Shown here one piece after another: positions 46,371 through 57,367 of a stretch of DNA of 64,000 bases (position 1 is the stretch's first letter; every line of letters begins with the position of its first letter). This stretch comes from Macrostomum hystrix (taxonomy: Eukaryota; Platyhelminthes; Macrostomidae). The stretch covers positions 2,335,501 to 2,399,500 of the forward strand of contig CATNEN010000041.1 in assembly GCA_950097015.1 (NCBI GenBank). Direction: 5' to 3'. The notes beneath the pieces are model-generated. The model saw only the letters and a program-made list of their open reading frames with translations. It did not search any database and had not been told where the DNA came from. The position numbers and the translations under genes are program-made.

Positions 46371-48170
46371 CTACCGAAGCTGCAACTGCAGGCAGAATGG
46401 GTGGCCTCTGGCGTCTCCCACCAGCAGTCGGAGGCCGGACCCCGCAGCTTCATCACCATCGTTAGGCAGCAGTCGCAGCTCCGTCACCTGGCAGTTGTGG
46501 CGATAGAAACCCACCTGGAGATTTACCAGGTGGCAAAATGATTCAAATAGCGAGTAGCTAAAAAAGAGAGAATATTTTAGATCAATAGCAAATATTTTTA
46601 TAGTCGGAGAGCTTGTAAATCATCTGAATCTTGTCTCGTAATAGCAAGAGAAACAGAAATCTCAAAAAATTTAGTAATTTCAAACGCAACAATGCAATTA
46701 ATGAGGACAGTTAAGAAACGTGCCTCAACAAGCTGACTGTCCAGAGCTCTTGCCTCCATGCGCCAGACGCTGACTTCACCACCAGCGGAGGCCGAGGCAA
46801 GAAACGGCAACGCGCCCGAGAGGTCATCGCTGAGCAGGCAGATGGCCGTCACAGGGTGGTTGTGAGCCTGAAGTCGTTGATTGTAGTGGGAGCAGATTGA
46901 GCTCATTATCTATTCCAACAACCATTAAAACAATCGTAATTAATTATGTTATTTTCTTATAACCTTCAAAGTTTTTAACAAGCCACACACTGCTTTGAAA
47001 ACCAAGACTGTCAGATTAGAAACCGACATTGCACTAAAAATGAAAAAATTACCAGGAATCCAATGACAACGGGACGGACTTGCAGGTCCGATTGGAATAT
47101 CCGGACGACTGAGAGTCGGCCAGGCCGCGGATTCGTGAAAACGAAGAAAGCGTCGCCGCGCGTTTCACCGGTTGCACAGGCTAGCATCAGAGTCGACGAG
47201 CTGGTGGGCACATCGAGCGGCTCAGAGGTCCGCAGCCCGATAACGGTTGCCGCACCCGGAAGAGCAGTTCGCAGTTGGGCTGAAGTCACTCCGGGGTTGT
47301 GAAGCTGCCGAATCAGCAGCTGGCCTTGCTCGGGAATCTGTAGGAATACAGGCGGGCCTGATTGTGGGTCCAAGGTGACCCGGATCGGCATCAGATCGCC
47401 ATCGACCGCCACCAGACACAGGCTACAGTCTTGGAATGCGACGAGGGCCTCGTCGGTTCCGGGCACGGCGCAGATGGCGGCCACTGGAGACACGCTTTGC
47501 AGCAAACACCCGGCTCCAGCGGAAAGCAAATCTAGCGGTTCGGTGTCGGGGCCACGAAGTGACCAGCACTGCAGGCTCTGACTGCCAAGTCTCATCAGAC
47601 CAAGACACTGCTGCCAGCAGACCAGCAAAGCGGATGTGCACAGACACGCCAGATGGGTCACTCCGCCCCACTGCGGCGCGGCTTTAAGTCTGTGCTGCAG
47701 GCTCATGGAATCGAGATGCCAAAGCAGTAAAAGTCCGTCTGCGCCACCTGTGATTACAATACTAATATCGCCAAGTCGGCAGAGACAAGCAATGTTTACT
47801 CGGCCATTGTGTCCCGGCCTGAGGCCCATCTCCACCTGCGGAAGATCAGCTGGTCTCTGCGACTGAACTAAGCAGCCAGCAGAGACTGAGTCGTCAGTGG
47901 ACTGAAAATTTTAATTCTCATTGCAACACTTGGCTCATACACGTATATTGGCACATTTTATTTATGCATTCACATCACTCACAAAACAGACTTCACCAAC
48001 TCCTCCCAGGGAGCGCCCTCTGCCGGGCAATGGCTGCGTCGCACTCCAGCCAGAATTGCTTGCATCAAACTGGGTTGGCTCAGCTGGCATGGGCAACTCA
48101 GCCAATCTGTGGTCGAATGAGCTGGCTGTTGCACTCACTGAGTCAGAGGACTGCCGTCCTCGAAAATTCT
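46371..48170 (-). CDS. WD40-repeat protein, 3' part (four exons)
   Basis: Minus-strand exons 47983-48170 (less sure), 47053-47901, 46730-46909 and 46371-46514. The last three are 283, 60 and 48 codons, and all junctions between the four exons are phase 0. WD-like blades: GRVNIACLCRLGDISIVITG then GADGLLLLWHL; HNHPVTAICLL then LASASAGGEVSVWRME; and HNCQVTELRLLP then RLLVGDARGHPFCLQL, ending at TAG 46371. Such propellers are scaffolds; the last two blades resemble the C-terminal propellers of BEACH-type and other large WD proteins, but the family is not set. The donor after exon 46730 is a weak GTTGAG. The 5' end is not found: TRAF-like copy D begins within about 70 bases, so the gene may be cut by that duplication or continue beyond it. 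Confidence 0.65.
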
Positions 48171-48241
48171 CTGTGAATCACAATTGCTCAATATAGTTCT
48201 TTCTTTTTATGCAGCTCAAAACATCCATCAGACAGTGCACT

Positions 48242-48928
48242 TTAAATGCAAAACCTACCTTGAATCAGCCTGCAATTCAGTCTCGCCGGACATTCGGACA
48301 GGTGAGCCAGGTACGAGTTTCTGTCGAGCCTTAGTCTCGGGCTTCGGCAGTGAGGGCAGGCAGCTGAGAACATCGGACAGCACACATCGGACTCCAGATT
48401 CCTGTGCCTGCTCTCCATCTCACCAAAGGGCACCTGCTGAGAGCACAGCTCACAGCTCACTTTCCTCTGCAGGCACTCTCTGGTTGAGTGGCGCTGCATG
48501 TCCCTCCTCGTCACCTGCTGGCCGCAGAGCTCGCAAGGCAAAGCCTGGAAGTCGCAGCTGTCCAGATGCTGGTCCATGAGAGACCAGCTGAGTGCGGCAG
48601 AGCAGCCGGCACGCAGGTTCGGACACAGGACCTTCAGTCGGCCGACCTCACGTCTCGTCGCAATGTCGGGAAGACAGGAGGCCTGGCTCACCTCGATCTC
48701 CTCCGTGGTGTCTCTGCAGGCCTCCGTGTTTCCGGGACATCGCCGCTTCTCCACCGGTGACAGCAGGCCGGTGACGCAGGGCTGGCACAGGCGACATCCG
48801 TGCGGAGTCTGGAAGCCGTTGAACAGGGGCTGGGAGCAGCTGCTGCACTGCAGGTGGGTCGGCACAGTCGCGTCTTGAGGGGGCCGCGCAGCAGACACAC
48901 GCTGGGACAGCTCTAAAGACATAGACAT
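48242..48928 (-). pseudogene. TRAF-like gene, copy D (3' truncated)
   Basis: ATG 48928 (MSMSLELSQRVSAARPP) opens an intact frame through the swapped RING, zf1, zf2, zf3 type 1 (CELCSQQVPFGEMESRH) and the start of zf4 type b (CPHCRSPRLRLDRNSYLAHL). At about 48290 homology stops in the middle of the fourth finger (LSECPARLN) and the frame runs out at 48242. The fifth finger and coiled-coil exon are absent. With its upstream 500 bases it is an inverted duplicate of copy A, except that its zf4 is of the copy B type. It could still make a short protein, but it is probably a dead partial copy. Confidence 0.8.
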
Positions 48929-49455
48929 GCTCAGCTGCACTGGGTCGGACGGTTGAGAAAGCTGTCTGGATAGATGAGCCTCTGAAACATATTCACTAAT
49001 TTTTAGTTTGCGCGAAAGCATTTTGAGCAGTTTAAACTGGTTCGACCATGTGCCATTGGACAGAAAACAGGTGCGTTCAAATCCTTCACATCGTTTGAAT
49101 TTAGGTGTCAAATTAAACACGTACAATCCTGTGCTCTGACCTCGTTGGCAGTGTACAAGCCTTAAAACTAGCCATGGGCATTCCGTGACGATTACTTCAA
49201 GGCACTAAATGTACAGTGAACATAGGTCACCCCCGCCCGTTTGTCACTAGCCCAAAAATAGCAAGGAAAACTCGAGTGTGTACGCAAGACAGTAACTGTT
49301 GAATATCTTCAGTCTCACAAAGCGCTTCCATGATTCATTGTGCACACAAACAAAGCTTTTGATCACATGTGAAGCGATAATTGAGCTGTTTTTTTTATTT
49401 TTTTCTTAGTACGAGTACGTTTCAAAATGATCAAAAAAATAAAAAAAGGCATTAT
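48929..49455 (-). repeat. upstream part of inverted duplication (partner 23245-23768)
   Basis: Same stretch as upstream of copy A, on the other strand, including the acceptor-like ATATGTTTCAG. Several small indels show the two have drifted. Confidence 0.85.
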
Positions 49456-50128
49456 TAAGGCATGTTCTGTTCTGAGGTACCTCCCTAATGTATTTTGGAT
49501 TAAAAAATACCTAGCCACAAATCAACCAACCACAAAACATTTTTTAGCCAAGGAGCCCAAAAAGGGAAGTGCAGTTTTCATAATAATCTGTGAAATCGCT
49601 TCTGCTACTACAAGTGGTAGTGGTGCTTTTGCAAAAACCTGTCCTACTGTGAAGTCTCATCTCGTACATTGTCTTGCTAGGGCACGAATTTCCTAATTGA
49701 ACGTCCGGGCAAGTGGTTTGACAATGAGACTGAATCTTTGGCTACTGGCTCTGTGATTTTAATTGACTAAATTGCGAGGGCCGAAGTCCCGAGCGGTTTG
49801 TTAAAAATACACTCCTTAAATCTATGCACGCCTGTACATCTCTTTTTCGCTTTATGATGATTGAAATGCATTCGATATTTAATGGACCTAACTTGACCAA
49901 ATTTAAACTTTGAACGTGCATTTTTGGAAGGGAAATTATCACTCTTTAATTTTGAATCTTTTAGCAGCAAGGGAATTTTATGAAGTGCTCATGCTGATGA
50001 AAATGCTTATGTAACTGCTGAAATTGAGAGATATACTCGTAGTTTGTCCGTTAAACTTCTTCTTTTTGAAATAAGAGAAAGTCATTGATATTTTTATTTA
50101 TACAGTCACAAAGGGTGTGTTGTAAGCC
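49456..50128. other. intergenic, no gene seen
   Basis: AT-rich, no recognisable coding or repeat signal. Confidence 0.4.
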
Positions 50129-50205
50129 AGGGGTCGGCAAACTCCGGCCCGCGGGCCTGATGCGGCCCTCGAAGCTCCTAAATCCGGCCCCTAATCCCTT
50201 ACAAC
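50129..50205 (+). mobile_element. hAT-type terminal fragment
   Basis: CCAGGGGTCGGCAAACTCCG followed by GCCCGCGGGCC is the familiar end sequence of a class of hAT elements. The rest of the element is not found; a pyrimidine-rich minisatellite follows. Confidence 0.6.
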
Positions 50206-50214
50206 GTCTATAGT

Positions 50215-51240
50215 ATTCGTCACATCTCTCCTGTGTCCCATCTCTCCTCGGTCTCATCTCTCCCATGACTCAAGCCCTGTGTCTTAACTCTCCCCCATCT
50301 CATCTCTCCTTGTTTTATATCTTCTCTGTCATCCCTCATCCCTCCCCTGTCCCCTCTATCCCGTGCCTCATCCCTCCCCTGTCCCCTCTATCCCGTGCCT
50401 CATCTCTCTCCTGTCCCCTCTATCCCGTGCCTCATCCCTCCCCTGTCCCCTCTATCTTGTGTCTCATCCCTCTCCTGTCTCTTCTATCCCGCGCCTCATC
50501 ACTCCCCTGTCTCCTCTATCCTGTGTCTCATCCCTCCCCTGTCCCCTCTATCCCGTGCCTCATCCCTCCCTGTCCCCTCTATCCCGTGCCTCATCCCTCC
50601 CCTGTCCCCTCAATCCCGTGCCTCATCCCTCCCCTGTCCCCTCTATCCCGTGCCTCATCTCTCTCCTGTCCCCTCTATCCCGTGCCTCATCCCTCCCCTG
50701 TCCCCTCTATCCTGTGTCTCATCCCTCTCCTGTCTCTTCTATCCCGCGCCTCATCACTCCCCTGTCTCCTCTATCCTGTGTCTCATCCCTCCCCTGTCCC
50801 CTCTATCCCGTGCCTCATCCCTCCCTGTCCCCTCTATCCCGTGCCTCATCCCTCCCCTGTCCCCTCAATCCCGTGCCTCATCCCTCCCCTGTCCCCTCTA
50901 TCCCGTGCCTCATCTCTCTCCTGTCTCATCTATCCTGTGTCTCATCCCTCCCCTGTCTCATATCTCCCCTGCCTCATATCCTATGTCTAATCTCTCCCCT
51001 GTCTCATCACTCCCCTGTCTCATCTCTCCTCTGTCTCATCTCTCCCCTGTCTCATCTCTCCCCTGTCTCATCCATCCTGTTGTCTCATCTCTCCTGTTTT
51101 ATCTATCCTGTTGTCCCATCTCTTCCGTGTCTTATCTCTCCCCTGTCTCATATCTTCCCCGCCTCAATCTCCCCTGTCTCAGCTCTCCCCTGTCTCATCT
51201 CTCCCGTGTCTCATCTCTCCCGTTTGTCCTATTCCTATTC
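50215..51240. repeat. ~32-bp pyrimidine-rich minisatellite with higher-order repeat
   Basis: Units such as CCCTCCCCTGTCCCCTCTAT plus CCCGTGCCTCAT. A landmark CTTCTATCCCGCG occurs at about 50481 and again about 255 bases later, with matching flanks, showing a higher-order duplication of about eight units. Ends are more degenerate. Followed by an (AATT)n run at 51270-51292. Confidence 0.9.
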
Positions 51241-51299
51241 CTACGTTTGTCCTATTCCTATTCCTCGTATAATTAATTAATTAATTAATTAATAAATTA

Positions 51300-52831
51300 G
51301 TCCGCACGCTAACAAGCTTGCGGACCTCTGTCGTAGCACTATAAATAGCTCTTGCAAAATGACACGGCATTTCCGTGGAATTTCCGTTGCAAAAATCCAG
51401 CCCGTGGTGAAGGGAGTGCACATTTAAAAGGATTTGCATATAGGGTGGGGTTAGACCGCTTGATACTGCCTTTAAGACACCCCACCTGGGTCGCCAAGCT
51501 CTGTTTGACAGACATTTGGGCCGCTTTTGCAGACTTAGATTAGGGTTTTTGCTGACTAGCTAATAAAAATACTTCTGCAAAGTATTCTACAAACTGTGGG
51601 CCAGTGCAGTAAATTTCAGTAAGTTTTAATGGATAGTTTGAAGCATTGAATTTGGTATACTCAACCCTGTTGCTACCTTTACGTAAACGCATTTCTTATG
51701 CTTTCCTACTCGTAATTTATTTTTGTAGGATCAAATGTAATTAATTATAATCTGGACGAAATAAATATACAGGCCTATGCGAAAAAAACATTCTTTATAC
51801 GTGTACTGGAGCAATCCAAAAAAGGCCGATAGCTAGTAGCCAATTATGCTGTGCTCAAAACGGTAGGCAAATCGCGCTAACCAACCACTTGAACCGGAGG
51901 GGGGAGCCTCCACACGTTTATTATATAACTCAGTGCAAATAGGCTAAAACGGAGGGGGTGGGTGGACGATGCCACTGCACAATGCGAACGAGGGTTAGAG
52001 AAACAAGGTGAGTGCGCACAGTGGAAGCGGGCGTACAGTAATTGTAAATAAGGTAGATTTAAAAAAGCATACAGCGAGTCAGCGACCAATCATACCACCT
52101 GCCTCCCGAACAATACGAGTAGTTACCTCTCTCCGTATTGACTAAGTGTTAATGAACACAAGCTGCAGCGTATTGTTTCAAGTGAAGGATTTTCTATTTA
52201 AGGGAAAGCGGTGTAGTGGTAGCGTGGGTGTGAAGGAAGGCTATTAAAAGTTAATGAAAGCCGAAGTAACATTGTAACGGAATTGCCACGGAATTGCCGC
52301 GGAGTTTCCCCGGCATTTCCGCGTAATTTCCACTGGTTTAGCGTCGATTTGCCCTTGCTCGCTCTGGAGCAGGGGCTTAGGCAAGTTTATTATTTTTTCT
52401 GTGGTGTTTTGTTCATATTGATGATTTAAGCATTCCTTTGGGTAATTGGTTGATTATCGAAGCCAAATTTCTCGAAGGTGGTGGAGTCGTCGTGTGAAGT
52501 TAGCAAGCGGCATACGTATTGTGCTTCTGGTGCAGCGAAAAACGGAGTGTTGATTGCACTTACGACAAAAAAGACTCGCATACATATTTTCACAATAGCG
52601 TAAACAATCTCATAATGTGTATCAGCCATGGCATTTGCTCTGTCGATTTATTATTCATCCATTGACTTACCATGACCTCGATCTGTGCATACTATTATTT
52701 ACATTAGTAATCCGCCATTGACAGGACGAATTGCTAAATATGAAGAGCATTTACTATTTATATTACCAGCAGCAAATCATTTAAAAAATCTTTCAATTGA
52801 TTAGTCGTTTTCCAACAAAGTTCGTGATCGG
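51300..52831. other. intergenic, no gene seen
   Basis: Contains GTGGAATTTCC at 51375-51385 and a cluster of related GGAATTGCC/TTTCC units at 52279-52333. No convincing exon. Confidence 0.4.
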
Positions 52832-53587
52832 TCATGACTTGCAAACGACCACCTCCACCAGGCGCGATCCCGGCTCCACCAGGTGGTAAGCTGACAGGCC
52901 GTGGTCTCCGCACAACTTCCACTGGCTGTTCCTGGCGCTGTCGATGGCGATCTGGTGGTTCAACCGAAAACGCAGGCGCCGCCCGCTCTGAAATGCGAGC
53001 CAAACTGTGAGCCGGGCTGAAGGGCTCCAGAAGTTCAGATCCAGCTCCTTTTCCACGTGGCCTTGCTCATCGATTCGCTGGCCGGGGAGCTGGCCCGAGG
53101 GCTGGCGAGCTCCCCAGTCGTTGTCATCAGTTTCCCGGACTGCGACTGCAGTAACACAGTCAGACGAGAGGTTCGTCATTCGGAACCTTGTTTCGACAGG
53201 CAGGCAGGCGGCTTCAGAGCCCCCGTGCGCGAGCCACTCGGAGAGCAGCGAGGCCTGGACTTGGATTTGGAAGTCCCTGAGCCAGCCGGTGTGCGAGCAG
53301 TTCGCGACCCACTTCAGGTACGGGTACCTTCTCAGGAAGTCAACGATTTTGCTTTCCGCTTCTCTGTGGCTTGAAATCGGGCCGAGAGAGACCAGAAAGC
53401 ACCCCGCGGAGGCGACGCGGATTCGGGAAAACTTTTCGGACTCGGTAGCGTCCCAGCTGCCAGTCCAGAGCAGCCCTGGGTGCTGCTGCTCGAACTGCTG
53501 GGCCTTTAGCTGAGCGTCAACCGCGTCCCAGATTTTGCCGATGCGAACCGGCCAGCTTTGTTGTGAGTTCAAGAAGGTCAAGACCAT
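52832..53587 (-). CDS. unrecognised 251-aa protein, intact member of a local gene family
   Basis: Single open frame from ATG 53587 to a stop at 52832. No signal peptide, membrane span or known motif seen. Landmarks: QQHPGLLWTGSWDA (about 38-51), RYPYLKWVANCSHTGWLRDF (about 88-107), LDLNFWSPSARLTVWLAF (about 182-199) and LVEVVVCKS at the end. It is rich in Trp and beta-type patterns, suggesting a soluble beta-rich fold. A decayed copy at 38817-39568 aligns end to end, including start and stop, which supports both the frame and its single-exon form. A TATAAATA lies on the minus strand about 285 bases upstream. Both copies neighbour TRAF-like genes, so they were probably duplicated together. Function unknown. 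Confidence 0.75.
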   Translation of the reverse strand: MVLTFLNSQQSWPVRIGKIWDAVDAQLKAQQFEQQHPGLLWTGSWDATESEKFSRIRVASAGCFLVSLGPISSHREAESKIVDFLRRYPYLKWVANCSHTGWLRDFQIQVQASLLSEWLAHGGSEAACLPVETRFRMTNLSSDCVTAVAVRETDDNDWGARQPSGQLPGQRIDEQGHVEKELDLNFWSPSARLTVWLAFQSGRRLRFRLNHQIAIDSARNSQWKLCGDHGLSAYHLVEPGSRLVEVVVCKS

Positions 53588-54110
53588 CAAGCAATTGCTA
53601 ATAAAGCCTGCCCAGTCTTCTACAGTTCTGAAAAATATTTATAGGCTCTCCCAGACTGACATTTGACTTGGCTGGAAAAAAGGACGGAATTTTCCATTAT
53701 ATTCACGTTTCATTGCTAAAAATATATTTCTCACATGCCCTCCAGTGTACAAGCGGCGGTGCATGCATGCAGGTGACATGCAGCTGGGTTGTTGAACTAC
53801 CTTGTAGATTGAAGTGCCAAAATTAATGCGAGCGTTGCGAGCGCAAATACGAGCTATACTCCAAAAAGTATATTTATAGAGCCTGAGCCACCAGTGCTCT
53901 GATAACGCGTTGCTAGATCGCACACGTGAATGTTGGTGTGATTCACTGCGAGGCCAGAATCAAGAGTATAAATATTTTTGTTGCTAGGACTAGTGCATCA
54001 AATTATACCCAACCACGCAATACGAAAATAGGATTCTTCGATAGGCTGCTAGGCTACCACAAGGAAATATAATAGGGCTGGTCAATGATATCATTCTCAA
54101 CGACTTGGTA
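53588..54110. other. upstream region of the 251-aa gene
   Basis: Minus-strand TATAAATA at about 53870-53877 could be its core promoter. Otherwise nothing seen. Confidence 0.3.
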
Positions 54111-54760
54111 AGGATTCTGATGAATTCTGATAAATCTGAAGGATTTGCTAAGGATTCTGATGATGGATTCTGATGAATTCCTAAGGATTTCCCTAGGATT
54201 ATGATGGATTCTGAGGGATTCCTAAGGATTTCCCTAGGATTATGATGGATTCTGATGAATTCCTAAGGATTTCCCTAGGATTATGATGGATTCTGATGAA
54301 TTCCTAAGGATTTCCCTAGGATTATGATGGATTCTGATGAATTCCTAAGGATTTCCCTAGGATTATGATGGATTCTGATGAATTCCTAAGGATTTCCCTA
54401 GGATTATGATGGATTCTGATGAATTCCTAAGGATTTCCCTAGGATTATGATGGATTCTGATGAATTCCTAAGGATTTCCCTAGGATTATGATGGATTCTG
54501 ATGAATTCCTAAGGATTTCCCTAGGATTATGATGGATTCTGAGAGATTCGTTAAGGTTCCGAAGTATTCTGAGTGCTTTAACAATGATTAGGATTGATTT
54601 TTAAGGATTTTACTTAGGATTATGATGGAAACTTAAGGAGTTGCTTAGGATTATGATGGAAACTTAAGGAGTTGCTTAGGATTATGATGGAAACTTAAGG
54701 AGTTGCTTAGGATTATGATGGAAACTTAAGGAGTTGCTTAGGATTATGGATTCTTAAGGA
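54110..54760. repeat. 41-bp and ~36-bp minisatellites
   Basis: About nine units with core CCTAAGGATTTCCCTAGGAT and TATGATGGATTCTGATGAAT to 54545, then four to five units of GGATTATGATGGAAACTTAA type. They share AAGGATT and ATGATGGA with the next array, so all three have one origin. Confidence 0.9.
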
Positions 54761-55715
54761 TTTACATAGGATGATGGATTCTTAAGGATTTACATAGGAT
54801 GATGGATTCTTAAGGATTTACATAGGATGATGGATTCTTAAGGATTTACATAGGATGATGGATTCTTAAGGATTTACATAGGATGATGGATTCATAAGGA
54901 TTTACATAGGATGATGGATTCATAAGGATTTACATAGGATGATGGATTCTTAAGGATTTACATAGGATGATGGATTACTAAGGATTTACATAGGATGATG
55001 GATTCTTAAGGATTTACATAGGATGATGGATTCTTAAGGATTTACATAGGATGATGGATTCATAAGGATTTACATAGGATGATGGATTACTAAGGATTTA
55101 CATAGGATGATGGATTCTTAAGGATTTACATAGGATGATGGATTCTTAAGGATTTACATAGGATGATGGATTCATAAGGATTTACATAGGATGATGGATT
55201 CTTAAGGATTTACATAGGATGATGTATTCTTAAGGATTTACATAGGATGATGGATTCTTAAGGATTTACATAGGATGATGGATTCATAAGGATTTACATA
55301 GGATGATGGATTCTTAAGGATTTACATAGGATGATGGATTCATAAGGATTTACATAGTATGATGGATTACTAAGGATTTACATAGGATGATGGATTCTTA
55401 AGGATTTACATAGGATGATGGATTCTTAAGGATTTACATAGGATGATGGATTACTAAGGATTTACATAGGATGATGGATTCTTAAGGATTTACATAGGAT
55501 GATGGATTCTTAAGGATTTACATAGGATGATGGATTCATAAGGATTTACATAGGATGATGGATTCTTAAGGATTTACATAGGATGATGGATTCTTAAGGA
55601 TTTACATAGGATGATGGATTCTTAAGGATTTACATAGGATGATGGATTCTTAAGGATTTACATAGGATGATGGATTCTTAAGGATTTACATAGGATGATG
55701 GATTCATAAGGATTC
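54745..55715. repeat. 28-bp minisatellite
   Basis: About 34 units of AAGGATTTACATAGGATGAT plus GGATTCTT, with CATA and ACTA variants at the junction. Confidence 0.93.
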
Positions 55716-56137
55716 TATTGTATAGAATCGGTTAGGAAAGAATACGTTGCAAACATTCTTACCACTTCGCTAATAATTCTCAAGAGTTTTGCTCGTTCTC
55801 AACGTGCTTAGCAATGTGCTTGTCGTAGTTAGGAATTAAGTATTGAAAAACGGTTAGTTCTCGGGTATGTATATTTATATATGAAGCTACTTTAACGCCA
55901 TAAACAGAAAACAATTATCAGCACCAAAGGCGATAAAATTCCCATAAAACAGACCGCAGCGGATAATTGCTGTGACTCAATAGCTCATCGAATAGCTCTG
56001 GACCAGCGACTTAGTTTCCAGGTCAAAATACTAGAGCTCGATTTACGCAGAGGTGAAACGAGCAAGCAAAAAAGCACTAATGTTGCTGCAGCTGTTGCAC
56101 CTGTTGCTGCAGTTGTGCCAGCTGTTGCTGCAGCTGA
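55716..56137. other. 3' flank of copy E
   Basis: The part next to 56137 repeats CTGCAG-rich coil-type sequence beyond the stop. The remainder is AT-rich with nothing seen. Confidence 0.35.
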
Positions 56138-57367
56138 TCAATGCACCTGCTGCTGCAGCTGTTGCAGCTGTTGCTGCAGTCGTGCCAGCTGTTGCTGCAG
56201 CTGATCAATGCACCTGGTGCGCTCATCCAGCTGAGCCAGCAGAGTCCGAAGCTGCGACACGCCGCCGAACCGGTCTGCCATCTGCTCGAGCTCATTGGTG
56301 CTGTGCGCCCAGTTGGCCACGTTCACCTGCAGCCTCTTGAACTGGTCGTACACGCTGCCGACTCGCCGCTTCACGTCGGCCAACTCTCGGCTTTCGACAG
56401 GAGTCGCCGAGCTGGCCGAAGACTGCGACACTGCGAACGCTAAAATGCAAAGGCAAGGAGAGGAGGCGAACGTCTGTCAGCGAAAATTCGTTCTTGCTTT
56501 GAGTCACATAACGGAGCTCTCAGCCTTGTGTCTGGAATTGTGATATCACTTGTGCTAAGGCAACAGCGAGAGCATTTCACCTGCTGTCTGAGGCAGCATC
56601 GCGGCCTGTCGGAGCCTTGAGTCCACGAGCTCCAGGTGAGAGTCCATGCATTCCCTGTAGTGCTTATCCATCTCGGACCTTCGGGCTCTTGTCTGGCAGC
56701 CCAGGTGAGAGTACTTGCACTCGACTGGCCTCTCTGGACAGTCAGACAGGTGAGCCAGGTATGCTGGCCTGTTCATCGGAGTGCTCCGGTCACCGCAGTG
56801 AGGACAGGCAGCTGAGAACATCGGACAGCACACATCGGACTCCAGATTCCTGTGCCTGCTCTCCATCTCACCAAAGGGCACCTGCTGAGAGCACAGCTCA
56901 CAGCTCACTTTCCTCTGCAGGCACTCTCTGTTGGAGTGGCGCTGCATGTCCCTCCTCGTCACCTGCTGGCCGCAGAGCTCGCACGGCAAAGCCTGGAAGT
57001 CGCAGCTGTCCAGATGCTGGTCCATGAGAGACCAGCTGAGTGCAGCAGAGCAGCCGACACGCAGGTTCGGACACAGGACCTTCAGTCGGCCGACCTCGCG
57101 TCTCGTCGCAATGTCGGGAAGACAGGAGGCCTGGCTCACCTCGATCTCCTCCGTGGTGTCTCTGCAGGCCTCCGTGTTTCCGGGACATCGCCGCTTCTCC
57201 ACCGGTGACAGCAGGCCGGTGACGCAGGGCTGGCACAGGCGACATCCGTGCGGAGTCTGGAAGCCGTTGAACAGGGGCTGGGAGCAGCTGCTGCACTGCA
57301 GGTGAGTCGGCACAGTCGCCTCTTGAGGGGACCGCGCATCAGACACTCGCTTGGGCAGTTCTGACAT
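56138..57367 (-). CDS. TRAF-like RING/zinc-finger/coiled-coil protein, copy E
   Basis: Exons 56581-57367 and 56138-56430 (phase 1) give 359 aa from MSELPKRVSD. Same order as copy B: swapped RING, zf1, zf2, zf3 type 1 (CELCSQQVPFGEMESRH), zf4 type a (CPHCGDRSTPMNRPAYLAHL), zf5 (CKYSHLGCQTRARRSEMDKH). Exon 2 encodes FKRLQVNVANWAHSTNELEQ, MADRFGGVSQLRTLLAQLDE and a CTGCAG-encoded Gln coil. Exon 1 has exactly the same coding length as in copy B (787 bases). All splice signals are good, so this is one of the two clearly intact members. Expected to oligomerise through the coil; ubiquitin-ligase activity is doubtful because the last RING ligand is missing. Confidence 0.9.

Noticed and set aside
46344-46541. 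Plus-strand frame LESSAAEELPKLQLQAEW
   Set aside because: The opposite strand gives a WD-type blade with correct acceptor, phase and stop, so this is its shadow.
50265-51280. Pro/Ser-rich frames resembling cell-wall type proteins
   Set aside because: Three parallel frames of a pyrimidine-rich minisatellite.
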